NCBI GenBank assembly: GCA_002395135.1
Contig: DGWC01000077.1
Coordinates: 57,205 to 98,763, forward strand
DNA: 41,559 nt
Direction: 5' to 3'
From: Prevotella sp. UBA4268
GTDB lineage: Bacteria > Bacteroidota > Bacteroidia > Bacteroidales > Bacteroidaceae
Part shown: in pieces, positions 25,006 through 33,328 of the stretch
Layout: every line of letters starts with the position of its first letter
How positions within the stretch are numbered: position 1 is the first letter of the stretch
Notes under the pieces: generated by a model
Databases searched by the model: none
The model's input: the letters and a program-made list of their open reading frames with translations, nothing else
What the model was told of the DNA's origin: nothing
Made by a program: the position numbers and the translations under genes

Positions 25006-27006
25006 TTACATCTTTTGCTGCAGGTATTCAATGCCCAGTTTCTTGGCACGTTCCAGGTTTCGGCTCTTGATGATTTTCTGTTTGTCGCCTTTCTGTTTGA
25101 CGATGGCGGCCGGTTTCAGTTGTCCGTTGTTGCTCTTGCGTATCATCCAGGTGAGCGTCACGTCCCATTTCTCCTTGCATTCTATCTTGTCGGGATAGTA
25201 GTATACCGCTTCGGGCTGCAGGTCGGCATCATAGTTGCCGGTGTCCCATTTCCCGTTTCCGTTGTTGTCTTCAAACATGCGCAGGTAGTAGGTGCCGGGA
25301 TTGACATAGAAAAACTCTATGGTGCCGTTGTCGGTGGATGTTTCTTTCACCACCTTGTCGGAGCCGTTGATCAGTTGTGCCACGATGCGCTTGCCTTTAT
25401 AGCCGGTCACATTCATCAGCAGCGAACTGTAACTGTCGGTGGATTTCACCTTGAATCCCTGTTTGTGGGCTTTCGACACGTTGCCGTAGATGTCTCTGAA
25501 GGCGGCAGAGTCGATCTCCAGACTGTATTCCATCTCCGGTCTCCACTCGCCCAGCAGTTCATAAGTGCGGGGCTTGCCCTTCTTTTCCCTGAACAGGAAG
25601 GGTGCATTAAACCATAGTGTGTCGTGTTTGGAATAGAGATGAATCATGGCCGTGTCGGGCTTTTCTATCGGCACGGGCATGGTGATGGTGATATTCCTGT
25701 CGGGGTCCATTTCTGCGGGAGCCTGATATTGCGGTGTCAGGAACGTGGCGGGCATCTCTTTCTGCACGGGTTCGCCGCGCTTTTCGGCCTTTGCCTGTTG
25801 TTTCTTCCAGTCGTTGTATTCCTTTTCCTTCTGTTTCATGCGCTTTTCATACGGCTCTTTCGACAGCAGGGTGAGCGTGTCGGTCTGTAGCACGAGTGAG
25901 CCGGTAGAGTCGGTGACATGGTATGTTAGTTCCACGTTGAGCGTGTCCTGGTTGATGAGCAGCGAGTCGCGAATCCAGTAGGTGATAGAGTCTTTCTTCT
26001 CCGTGTGTTCCACCACGAAAGCGTCCTTGTCGTCGAAGTTCAGTCCGCGCAGGGTGGGCAGTATGGAGTCGCCATAACTGAAGTAGAGTCCTATCTGGTT
26101 GGCCTTTGCCCTTTCTGATTTCAGCAGATAGCGGTCGGTCTGCACTTCCTGGAAGGCGCGCAGCACGATGTCGTCGGGCAGGAAGTGGGTATAAGGCACC
26201 CTGTTGATGGTTCTGATGTGGAGCGAGTCGCGCCAGATGGTGTCCTGTCGAATGTCGGGCTTGCTGCTTGTCACGATGGTGTCGTGGTTAAAGGCAATCA
26301 TCTCGCTCTTCTGGTTGAACACATAGTCGCCGTCGGCATCTTGCAGTGCAAAGATGCGGTAACTGCCGTTGGCAATGCCTTTGATGACGAAGTGGCCTCG
26401 GCCGTCGGTGCGGCTCACGCGCAGCATTGGCTCATGATGGAATGCCGAGTCGGCCATGTTGGCATACAGTCCCACCAGAATGCCCTTCACGGGTTCCAGG
26501 TTTTCTGCCTCCACCACATAGCCCGCCACCTCCATGGTGTCGATATGGTCGCCTGTTGAGAACGAGTAGGTGTAGTTGCCCAGCGGGTTTCCCTCGTTGT
26601 TGTCGCTGATGGCATCTGAGAAGTCGATGGTATAGGTGGTGTTTTCCTTGAGCGAATCCAGCAGATTCACCGAAATGCGCTTGCCGGCACCCTTTATTTC
26701 GGGCATCTCCATCTGCGGCGGCGAGATCACCACCTTCTCCGTGGCATTCTCCAACTTGATGTATTCATCAAAGAGAATGCTGATTTTCTTGGATTTCACG
26801 TTCACTTCCTTGTCCTCGGGAGAGCAACTCACGATGTGCGGCGGCTCCTCGTCGAACCATCCGCCATCGGGAGATCCCATCTTGGCGCAAGAGAAGAAGG
26901 CGGCCACAACCATGCCGCACAACAGGAGCAAGCATGCCCCGTGGCGAAGACTGCGGTCTTCTCCGTTTCCTTTTCTGCCTATGTCGTTTGTCTTTTTGAT
27001 GTTCAT
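25006..27006 (-). CDS. Ig-like domain lipoprotein of the Bacteroidetes envelope family
   Basis: This 666-residue lipoprotein has lipobox AFFSC (about residue 40) after a charged N-terminus. An Ig-like (SbsA/Big_5 type) domain follows directly (EEPPHIVSCSPEDKEVNVKSKKISILFDEYI, given here only as its region, about 55-150). Next comes a carboxypeptidase-like Ig repeat (VVEAENLEPVKGILVGLYA) and long beta-rich stretches. A second such repeat is near the C-terminus (DNNGNGKWDTGNYDADLQPE). This arrangement is found in widely conserved Bacteroidetes lipoproteins of unknown role. It overlaps the GH3 gene by 4 nt (ATGA), which implies coupled translation. Confidence 0.85.
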   Translation of the reverse strand: MNIKKTNDIGRKGNGEDRSLRHGACLLLLCGMVVAAFFSCAKMGSPDGGWFDEEPPHIVSCSPEDKEVNVKSKKISILFDEYIKLENATEKVVISPPQMEMPEIKGAGKRISVNLLDSLKENTTYTIDFSDAISDNNEGNPLGNYTYSFSTGDHIDTMEVAGYVVEAENLEPVKGILVGLYANMADSAFHHEPMLRVSRTDGRGHFVIKGIANGSYRIFALQDADGDYVFNQKSEMIAFNHDTIVTSSKPDIRQDTIWRDSLHIRTINRVPYTHFLPDDIVLRAFQEVQTDRYLLKSERAKANQIGLYFSYGDSILPTLRGLNFDDKDAFVVEHTEKKDSITYWIRDSLLINQDTLNVELTYHVTDSTGSLVLQTDTLTLLSKEPYEKRMKQKEKEYNDWKKQQAKAEKRGEPVQKEMPATFLTPQYQAPAEMDPDRNITITMPVPIEKPDTAMIHLYSKHDTLWFNAPFLFREKKGKPRTYELLGEWRPEMEYSLEIDSAAFRDIYGNVSKAHKQGFKVKSTDSYSSLLMNVTGYKGKRIVAQLINGSDKVVKETSTDNGTIEFFYVNPGTYYLRMFEDNNGNGKWDTGNYDADLQPEAVYYYPDKIECKEKWDVTLTWMIRKSNNGQLKPAAIVKQKGDKQKIIKSRNLERAKKLGIEYLQQKM

Positions 27007-28544
27007 TCTTTCATTTTCAGCAGTTCTTCAATATGCTCGCGGCTGTTGCTCAGGCGCGGAATCTTGTGCTGTCCGCCCAGTTTGCCCTTCGACTTCAGCC
27101 AGTCGTTGAACAGGTTTTGCCGCGCCGCGATGATTTCCAGGGGCTGCAGTGTGATGTCCTTGTAGCGCTTGGCGTCGTAGTCGCTGTTGATGTCGCGCAG
27201 TTTGCGGTCGAGAATCTGGGCGAAGGCGTTCAGGTCTTTTGGTGGCACGGCAAACTCGATGAGCCATTGGTGGCGGCATTTGGCGTGGTTGTCCATGAAC
27301 ACCGGCGCCGCTGTGTATTCGCTCACCTCCGCTCCCGTCTGCTCGCAGGCATATTGCAGTCCCTTTTCTGCATTGTCCACAATCAGTTCCTCGCCGAAGG
27401 CGTTGATGAAATGCTTGGTACGCCCGGAGATGATAAACTTGTAGGGGTTGGTGCTGGTGAACTTCACCGTGTCGCCAATCAGGTAGCGCCACAGTCCGCA
27501 CGACGTGGAAATCACCATGGCATAGTTCTTTCCCTTTTCCACCCCCCACAGAGGCACCGCCTTTTCCATGAGCGACGGGTCTACTGCGCCCGTTCCCTCC
27601 ACGGCGTTCTCGATGTATTCCATGGGAATAAACTCATAGAACACGCCGTAGTCGAGCATCAGCAGCATCGACGGGTCGGCCGGATCGTCTTGCAGGCCGA
27701 AGAATCCCTCGCTGGCATTATAGGTCTCCATATAGTGCATGCGGTCAGAGGGAATCATTTCCTCGTAGTGCTTGCGATAGGGAGTGAAGGCCACGCCGCC
27801 GTGGAAGAACACTTCCAGGTTGGGCCACACGTCGGTGAGATACTGCTTGCCGGAGAGTTCCAGCACGCGCGTCAGCACCGAGAGCATCCACGAAGGCACT
27901 CCGCTCAGGTTGGTCACGTTCTTCGTCATCGTCTCCTGGGCTATGCGGTCGCGCTTGATCTCGAAGTCGCTCAGCAGCGCCGTCTGTTTCTTCGGCACGC
28001 GCACCAGGTTGGCCAGCGGGTTGATGTTCTCAATAAGGATGGCACTGAGGTCTCCCACCAGTGAATCTCTCAGCGTATAGTTAGGCGAATGGCTACCGCC
28101 CAGTATCAGCGCGCGCCCGTCGAAGAGGCGGCTCTTCGGATTATTGCGCAGATAGAGCGCCACGGAGTCGAAACCGCCCTGATAGTGTATTTGCTTCAGA
28201 CCGTCGTGAGAAACGGGGATGAACTTGCTCTTGTCGTTGGTGGTGCCCGACGACTTGGCATACCATTTCACCTGTCCCGGCCACAGCACATTGTGCTCGC
28301 CGTGGCGCATGCGGTCGATATATCCCTTCAGTTCCTCGTAACTGTTCAGGGGAACGGTCTGTGCAAAGTCGTCATACGTCTTCACGGTGGAGAACAGATG
28401 CTTCCGCCCGTATTCGGTATGTTTGCCTTGCGCCATCAGACCTTGCAGCACCTCGCGCTGCATGGCTTCCCCCTCGCGCTGATGCCGTTCCAGTTCCTTC
28501 TGCCGCTTCAGGAATACATTCCTGACAATTCCTGTAACACTCAT
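27003..28544 (-). CDS. GH3 auxin-responsive-promoter-like acyl-acid amido synthetase
   Basis: I start it at 28544 (MSVTGIVRNVFLKRQKELER), because the promoter at 28568-28596 lies between this ATG and the alternative at 28631. The product has about 513 residues. The plant GH3 adenylate-forming fold is seen in WYAKSSGTTNDKSKFIPVS (ATP-binding loop), ALILGGSHSPNY, MHYMETYNASEGFFGLQDD and RYLIGDTVKF. In plants these enzymes join amino acids to carboxylic-acid hormones. The substrates of the common Bacteroidetes versions are not known. The protein lacks a signal peptide, so it acts in the cytosol. It leads an operon with the Ig-like lipoprotein. Confidence 0.9.
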   Translation of the reverse strand: MSVTGIVRNVFLKRQKELERHQREGEAMQREVLQGLMAQGKHTEYGRKHLFSTVKTYDDFAQTVPLNSYEELKGYIDRMRHGEHNVLWPGQVKWYAKSSGTTNDKSKFIPVSHDGLKQIHYQGGFDSVALYLRNNPKSRLFDGRALILGGSHSPNYTLRDSLVGDLSAILIENINPLANLVRVPKKQTALLSDFEIKRDRIAQETMTKNVTNLSGVPSWMLSVLTRVLELSGKQYLTDVWPNLEVFFHGGVAFTPYRKHYEEMIPSDRMHYMETYNASEGFFGLQDDPADPSMLLMLDYGVFYEFIPMEYIENAVEGTGAVDPSLMEKAVPLWGVEKGKNYAMVISTSCGLWRYLIGDTVKFTSTNPYKFIISGRTKHFINAFGEELIVDNAEKGLQYACEQTGAEVSEYTAAPVFMDNHAKCRHQWLIEFAVPPKDLNAFAQILDRKLRDINSDYDAKRYKDITLQPLEIIAARQNLFNDWLKSKGKLGGQHKIPRLSNSREHIEELLKMKE

Positions 28545-28567
28545 TTTCGGAAAAATCAATTTGAGTG

Positions 28568-28596
28568 CAAAGGTACGGATTATCTTTCGGATACAA
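28568..28596 (-). promoter_or_regulatory. Promoter of the GH3-like gene
   Basis: TACCTTTG on the minus strand (28568-28575) is a good -7. The -33 is a weaker ATTG-type element about 18 nt further up. Confidence 0.55.
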
Positions 28597-28655
28597 TCAT
28601 ATTTTCTTTTTTTTAACGTCAATCGCTGCAAAACCAGTTTTTTCCGCCTAAATGC

Positions 28656-28686
28656 TTGGCGGTTTCAAATAAAAAACGTATTTTTG
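28656..28686 (+). promoter_or_regulatory. Promoter of cassette 1, overlapped by a small inverted repeat
   Basis: TTG (28656-28658), a 20-nt spacer and TATTTTTG (28679-28686) fit the consensus. The inverted repeat CCGCC-N9-GGCGG (28644-28662) overlaps the -33 element and could be an operator. The leader to the ATG at 28793 is about 100 nt, longer than elsewhere in the window, and AT-rich. Confidence 0.55.
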
Positions 28687-28792
28687 CAGTGATGTACGAA
28701 AAATAATGCTAATACCCGGAACGAAGCCAGTATTACGGAATAGATATTTCTAAAAAAAGATCATTAATATTATAACTAAAAAAACTGTAATT

Positions 28793-30619
28793 ATGAAAAA
28801 AAGAAATTTACTTAAACTATTGATGCTCCTCGTAGTATTCGTAGGAGGAGCAGTGAATGCTTCTGCAGAAACGGTTACTGATGTAATTACTGTGGACAAA
28901 CTGTTTAAAGAGTTGCCAAAGACGACTTATACGGATTTCTCTGGTATAAAAATCAGTTCTGATGCAGTATATGCCGGTCAGTGTGGTGCAGGTGAAGAAA
29001 ATGATGTAATTCAGTTAAGGACAAAAAACAGTAACTCTGGAATTGTTTCCACAGTCTCTGGTGGAACACTCAAATCTGTCACAATAGAGTGGGATTCTAA
29101 TCAAACAGCAGGCGAACGCGTTGTAGATATTTATGGTGCCAACAATGCATATACCTCAGCATCCGAATTATATGCAACAACAGGAAACAATAACCAAGGA
29201 ACAAAGATTGGTTCCGCAAAATGTGAAGATGGAGATAAGACCATTGAGGTTGACGGAGATTATACTTTTGTAGGTATTCGTTCCAATAATGGTGCAATGT
29301 ATATTAAACAAATCACTATTGTATGGGAAACCAGTTCTACATCTAAAGCCGATCCAGAACTTGCTTATTCAGCAGAGAGTTTTACTTATGATTTTGGCAA
29401 TGCTGCAGGAGCAGTGTTCCCTTCATTGACATATAATCCCAAGTATGAAGGAACGATTACTTACAAATCAAGCAAAGAAGATGTTGCTACGGTCGATGCC
29501 AATGGAAATGTAACCCCAGTAGGAAACGGAACAACAACAATTACTGCTGTTGCTGAGTCTACAGACGCGTTTAAGAGCGGCTCCGCTTCTTATGTTCTTA
29601 CGGTAGAGAATAAAAAATTTGAAATCGAAGACGGTGTGTTCGACTTTACCAAAACAGAAGATTATGGTTCAGAAGCGGATCTTATCTCTGATGGAAGTAT
29701 TTATGCAGAAGCATCTACTACTTGGACTGCAATAAATGTTACAATGGAAGCAGGCGGAAAATATCGCTGGTGGTATAATGCAAAAGGAAATTCCATGCGA
29801 CTCTATTCAGGAGGTGACGATGCTGCCCCCGGTTCGCTTACATTCTCAGTGCCAGCAGGCAAAGTGATTAAAAAGATTGAAATAACGGCTACAACGGATA
29901 GCAAAGACCCAGGAATCTTAGCATCTTCAGAAGAAGGATTAGACGGCTTCAATTGGGAAGGAAGTGCAGAGAGTGTTACTTTAACTCATGATGGTGGTAA
30001 GTCTATCAACATCTCTAAGATTGTCGTCATCTATGAGAATGCTGTAGAAGACAATATTACCGTATCTGTTGGTGCAGAGGGCTTTGCCACATTCGCTGCT
30101 CCTTACGTGCTGAATGTTCCCGAGGATTCTCCTATTAAGGCTTACGTGGCAACTGTTTCTGGCGACGAAATCACACTGACCAAAGTTAACGTGGTGACTC
30201 GCGGTCAGGGTGTGCTGCTCTATGGTGAACCGAACGCAACCGCAGAGTGGTCGCCTTCAGCAGAGGATGTTATATTCCCTGGCGAGAATCATTTGATTGG
30301 AACACTTACAGGCATTGAAAAACTGGAAACACAAGAACCCACTTCAGCCAATAAGAACTACATCCTGAACGTTGGTTCTAAGGGCATCGGCTTCTACGCC
30401 GCCAACGGAATGGAAGTTCCCGCAGGCAAGGCATACTTGTCAGTTCCTGCATCAACAGGTGCCAAGCAGTTCTACAGCATCAAGATGGCCACGGGCATCA
30501 GCGAACTCAATGCCGAGAAGGCCGACAACGCTATCTACAACCTGAACGGTGTGCGCGTGAAGGAGATGAACCAGAAGGGCGTTTACATCGTGAACGGCAA
30601 GAAGGTGGTGAAGAAATGA
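28793..30619 (+). CDS. Secreted multidomain protein with C-terminal sorting-like tail (cassette 1)
   Basis: This 608-residue protein has a signal peptide (VFVGGAVNASAE). A beta-sandwich with GTLKSVTIEWDSNQTAGERV and YTFVGIRSNNGAMYIKQITI follows (about 30-185). A Big_2-like Ig domain (YKSSKEDVATVDANGNVTP) is at about 189-272. A second sandwich starts EIEDGVFDFTKTE (about 275-420). The C-terminal module (from about 422, VSVGAEGFATFAAPYVLNVP) ends in a sorting-like tail IYNLNGVRVKEMNQKGVYIV and NGKKVVKK. Such tails resemble type IX secretion signals, so surface or extracellular location is likely. No catalytic motif was found; adhesion or glycan binding is possible. Codons before about 30060 are AT-rich, and after it match the rest of the window. 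Confidence 0.8.
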   Translation: MKKRNLLKLLMLLVVFVGGAVNASAETVTDVITVDKLFKELPKTTYTDFSGIKISSDAVYAGQCGAGEENDVIQLRTKNSNSGIVSTVSGGTLKSVTIEWDSNQTAGERVVDIYGANNAYTSASELYATTGNNNQGTKIGSAKCEDGDKTIEVDGDYTFVGIRSNNGAMYIKQITIVWETSSTSKADPELAYSAESFTYDFGNAAGAVFPSLTYNPKYEGTITYKSSKEDVATVDANGNVTPVGNGTTTITAVAESTDAFKSGSASYVLTVENKKFEIEDGVFDFTKTEDYGSEADLISDGSIYAEASTTWTAINVTMEAGGKYRWWYNAKGNSMRLYSGGDDAAPGSLTFSVPAGKVIKKIEITATTDSKDPGILASSEEGLDGFNWEGSAESVTLTHDGGKSINISKIVVIYENAVEDNITVSVGAEGFATFAAPYVLNVPEDSPIKAYVATVSGDEITLTKVNVVTRGQGVLLYGEPNATAEWSPSAEDVIFPGENHLIGTLTGIEKLETQEPTSANKNYILNVGSKGIGFYAANGMEVPAGKAYLSVPASTGAKQFYSIKMATGISELNAEKADNAIYNLNGVRVKEMNQKGVYIVNGKKVVKK

Positions 30620-30625
30620 TTCTTC

Positions 30626-30653
30626 AGTTCATAGTTCATAATTCATAGTTCAG
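30626..30653 (+). repeat. Heptamer repeats between the large gene and the peptide gene, cassette 1
   Basis: Four imperfect copies of AGTTCAT fill most of the 54-nt spacer. The equivalent spacer of cassette 2 has the same heptamer. Confidence 0.85.
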
Positions 30654-30673
30654 AAACAAAAAAATTAACAGAT

Positions 30674-30856
30674 ATGAAAAAAGAATATATCAAGCCAATG
30701 GCATTGGCAAAGGAAATGAAGGGCGAGGAAATGCTTACCGGTAGTAAGATTCTCTGGGTGGATGATGACCTGAACGGCGGCGGTGGTGTTACCCAGGAAG
30801 AGGGTGCCACAAAGCCTGCCATGGGCAAAGGCATCTGGTTCTATCTCGACGACTAA
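30674..30856 (+). CDS. Short acidic peptide of unknown function (cassette 1)
   Basis: This 60-residue peptide starts MKKEYIKPMALAKEMKGEEM and ends in AMGKGIWFYLDD. The first 20 residues are nearly identical to those of the second peptide at 33329. The middle is variable and acidic or Gly-rich (WVDDDLNGGGG). The end again shares MGK, IW and an aromatic/acidic tail. There is no signal peptide. Similar short proteins starting MKKxYIxP are common in Prevotella and Bacteroides, to my knowledge without an assigned role. A conserved front and variable back resemble a leader/core precursor, but no modifying enzyme is nearby. It follows the large gene by 54 nt and precedes a strong terminator. Confidence 0.75.
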   Translation: MKKEYIKPMALAKEMKGEEMLTGSKILWVDDDLNGGGGVTQEEGATKPAMGKGIWFYLDD

Positions 30857-30885
30857 TCATCCTCATTGATGCTTCAAGCATGTTT

Positions 30886-30916
30886 AAGGGCGGTTCCGCA
30901 GTGAGCCGCCCTTTTT
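30886..30916 (+). terminator. Terminator of cassette 1
   Basis: AAGGGCGG (30886-30893) pairs with CCGCCCTT (30906-30913), followed by a T-run. It is 30 nt after the stop of the peptide gene. Confidence 0.85.
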
Positions 30917-30917
30917 C

Positions 30918-31316
30918 GTTGCTGCGGAGCGTGCTGTTCGTTGCCGTGGATTGTGCTGTTCATATCCGTGGATTATGCTGTTTGTTTCGGCCGCGTAGTG
31001 TTTCGTTGCAGCCGTTTGGCCCTTTTTCGTTGCTGCTATCTTGCAGAATGTAAGCGCGAAACGGCAGGAATGGAGCCGCTAAAGTGCCGCTATGCCAAAG
31101 CAAATTACATTAATTTACCGCGCATATTACATTAATTTGTTTTTCAAATTAAGTTAATTTACTCAGCAAATTACATTAATTTACTGCTGAGAACCTATCG
31201 TATTGTTGCAGCAAATCAATATGATTTACCGTGCAAATCAATATGATTTACTTTTCCGTTCTGCTGCTCCGTGTCGTCCAAACCGGCAGTTCCTGTCGTC
31301 CAAACTGCCGGTTTGG
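30918..31316. repeat. 22-bp-phased degenerate repeat array 2
   Basis: This fills most of the 668-bp gap between the two cassettes. Units such as GTTGCCGTGGATTGTGCTGT repeat every 22 bp at 30918, 30940, 30962 and 30984. GC-rich units around GAAACGGCAGGAATGGAGCC lead into AT-rich units with 15-nt cores centred at 31109, 31131, 31153, 31175, 31220 and 31242. The last two units (31272-31293, 31294-31315) begin with the same TGTCGTCCAAAC and form a 14-bp perfect hairpin. The order of unit types and parts of the sequence (ATGGAGCC, then CTATG, then AAAG, then AAATTA) match array 1. No gene is seen here. 31317-31437 shows nothing else recognisable. Confidence 0.8.
31278..31316. terminator. Strong hairpin at the end of repeat array 2
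   Basis: CCAAACCGGCAGTT (31278-31291) pairs perfectly with AACTGCCGGTTTGG (31303-31316) around an 11-nt loop, followed by TGTTTTCTTC. It may end stray transcription before cassette 2, or be only a structural part of the array. Confidence 0.5.
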
Positions 31317-31437
31317 TGTTTTCTTCGCAGCATTCTGTAGGTGACCATGCAGACTTGGGAGATAATGAAACGAATGAGGAACGTGCAGGCGGAAAATGAC
31401 GAAAAATGTTGAAAATGAACATGTTTTCTCGTTTTTA

Positions 31438-31469
31438 TTTGGAAGATTGGAATTTTATGCTTAATTTTG
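31438..31469 (+). promoter_or_regulatory. Promoter of cassette 2
   Basis: TTTG (31438-31441), a 20-nt spacer and TAATTTTG (31462-31469) fit the consensus. The leader is about 50 nt. Confidence 0.65.
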
Positions 31470-31524
31470 CCCCACTTTTTCGGAAATAACAAAATAACAT
31501 AAACTTTTTAATCAACAATTAATT

Positions 31525-33273
31525 ATGAAGAAAGGATTTTTACTCCAATTCATCATGCTCCTCATCGTCTTCGTGGGAGGAGCAGTGAGTACGTATGCTC
31601 AGAAGACTACTACGTACAAGTTCACATCTAAATCTTGGAATGCAGATAATGGTAATTGGACAAGCGGGAAAGACGGTAATCAATTAAATGCATCTCAAGG
31701 CGTGCAGATTACTACAGGCACTAGTGGTGCTAATGCAACGTCACCCATTTCTTTTGAAAATGTAAGTAAGGTCGTTGTTACTTATTCTACAAATTCAAGT
31801 AAAGGTGCTGGTAATGTAGCCATTCAGGTTGGCAGTAATACAACTCAGTCACAGGAAGTTAACAAGGAAGGAGGCACAACAGACCGTACACTTGAGTATA
31901 CATATACAGATTCAGAAAGTGGTAATGTGAAAATTACTGTGACATGTACAACCAATTCTGTTTATATCAAGAGCGTAGACATTACTGCTTCCAACGGTGT
32001 TGCTTCTTTGGAAGATCCCAAGATAGCATATCCCGTAAGCGAATTCACTTACGACTATGACAAAGCAACGGGTGTAAGTTTCCCAGAGTTGACCATTAAC
32101 TCCGAGTATGATGGTGAAATCACCTATAAGTCTAGCAATACGACAGTGGCTACAGTAGATGAAAACGGAAATGTAACTCCTGGAGAGAACGGAACAGCAA
32201 AGATTACTGCATCATGGCCTGCCACAGAAATCTATTCAAGCGGCTCTGTTTCTTATAGTCTGACCGTTATGAACAAACCAACTGCTTCATTTGAAATCGA
32301 AGACGGTGTGTTCGACTTTACCAAAACAGAAAATTATGGTTCAGGTGCGACACTTATCACGGAAGGTTCAGATTATGCAGAAGCATCTACTACTTGGACA
32401 GCAATAAATGTAGAAATGGTCGTAGATGGAAAATACCGTTGGTGGTCTGGTACAAATAACACTATGAGACTCTATGCAGCAGATGACACTCATAGTGCAG
32501 GTTCTATTTCATTCTCGGTGCCGGAAGGTAAGGTGATTACTTCTGTCGACTTCGGTCAGACTGCTTCATCTCTGAGTGCAAGTGTGGGTGAAATCAACGC
32601 GAAGGTATGGACAGGTGTATCTCAGTCCGTAACTTTTACTTATAGTGCTTCAAAGGGTTCCATCAACATCTCTAAGATCACCGTTACCTATGGTGACGTT
32701 CCTACCGTATCTGTATCTGTTGGCGAGACAGGCTTTGCCACACTGGCATCTGACATCGCTTTGGATTTCACCAATTCAGAAATCAAGGCCTACAAGGCTT
32801 CTGTCAGCGGTGAGAACATCACACTGACCAAGGTTGACAAGGTGGCTGCCGGCGAAGGTGTGCTGGTTTACTATGCTGACGGTGCCAAGACCGAGGATAT
32901 TCCTGCTGCAACTGAGACTGTTGAGGCTTCTGCTGACAACGCTTTCGTGGGCGCTCTGGAGGAAATCGCTTCTCTGCCTACCGAGGGTGAGAGCGGTAAG
33001 AACTACATCCTGAGCATCGTAAACGGCAAGGTGGGCTTCTATCAGGCTGCCGGTAAGAAAGTGGCTGCCGGTAAGGCTTACTTGTCAGTTCCTGCAACAG
33101 GTGCCAAGGAGTTCTACATGGTTAACATGGAGAATGCCGTGGTTACCGGCATCAACGAGGTGAACACAGAGAAGGCCGACAACGCCATCTACAACCTGAA
33201 CGGCGTGCGCGTGAAGGACATGAGCCAGAAGGGTGTTTACATTGTGAACGGCAAGAAAGTCGTCAAGAAATGA
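31525..33273 (+). CDS. Secreted multidomain protein with C-terminal sorting-like tail (cassette 2)
   Basis: This 582-residue protein is a paralogue of the cassette 1 protein with the same domain order. The signal peptide (VFVGGAVSTYAQ) is followed by an N-terminal sandwich (about 30-160) that is poorly conserved, and a Big_2-like domain (TYKSSNTTVATVDENGNVTP, about 167-250). The second sandwich begins FEIEDGVFDFTKTE (about 255) and the C-terminal module begins at about 393 (VSVGETGFATLASDIALDF). The tail IYNLNGVRVKDMSQKGVYIV plus NGKKVVKK is almost identical. A stretch of about 50 nt near 32290 differs from its partner near 29620 by a single base, which suggests gene conversion or recent duplication. 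Function is unknown; extracellular binding is likely. Confidence 0.8.
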   Translation: MKKGFLLQFIMLLIVFVGGAVSTYAQKTTTYKFTSKSWNADNGNWTSGKDGNQLNASQGVQITTGTSGANATSPISFENVSKVVVTYSTNSSKGAGNVAIQVGSNTTQSQEVNKEGGTTDRTLEYTYTDSESGNVKITVTCTTNSVYIKSVDITASNGVASLEDPKIAYPVSEFTYDYDKATGVSFPELTINSEYDGEITYKSSNTTVATVDENGNVTPGENGTAKITASWPATEIYSSGSVSYSLTVMNKPTASFEIEDGVFDFTKTENYGSGATLITEGSDYAEASTTWTAINVEMVVDGKYRWWSGTNNTMRLYAADDTHSAGSISFSVPEGKVITSVDFGQTASSLSASVGEINAKVWTGVSQSVTFTYSASKGSINISKITVTYGDVPTVSVSVGETGFATLASDIALDFTNSEIKAYKASVSGENITLTKVDKVAAGEGVLVYYADGAKTEDIPAATETVEASADNAFVGALEEIASLPTEGESGKNYILSIVNGKVGFYQAAGKKVAAGKAYLSVPATGAKEFYMVNMENAVVTGINEVNTEKADNAIYNLNGVRVKDMSQKGVYIVNGKKVVKK

Positions 33274-33280
33274 TTTTTTT

Positions 33281-33305
33281 AGTTCATAGTTCATAGTTCA
33301 TAGTT
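33281..33305 (+). repeat. Heptamer repeats between the large gene and the peptide gene, cassette 2
   Basis: Three perfect copies of AGTTCAT plus a partial fourth lie in the 55-nt spacer, as in cassette 1. Confidence 0.85.
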
Positions 33306-33328
33306 AGAAACAAATAAATATAAAAGAT

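Noticed and set aside
30674..30856. Short peptides as confirmed RiPP precursors
   Set aside because: The leader/core-like pattern is suggestive, but no radical SAM, YcaO, lanthionine, peptidase or ABC export gene lies in the window, so the claim is not supported.
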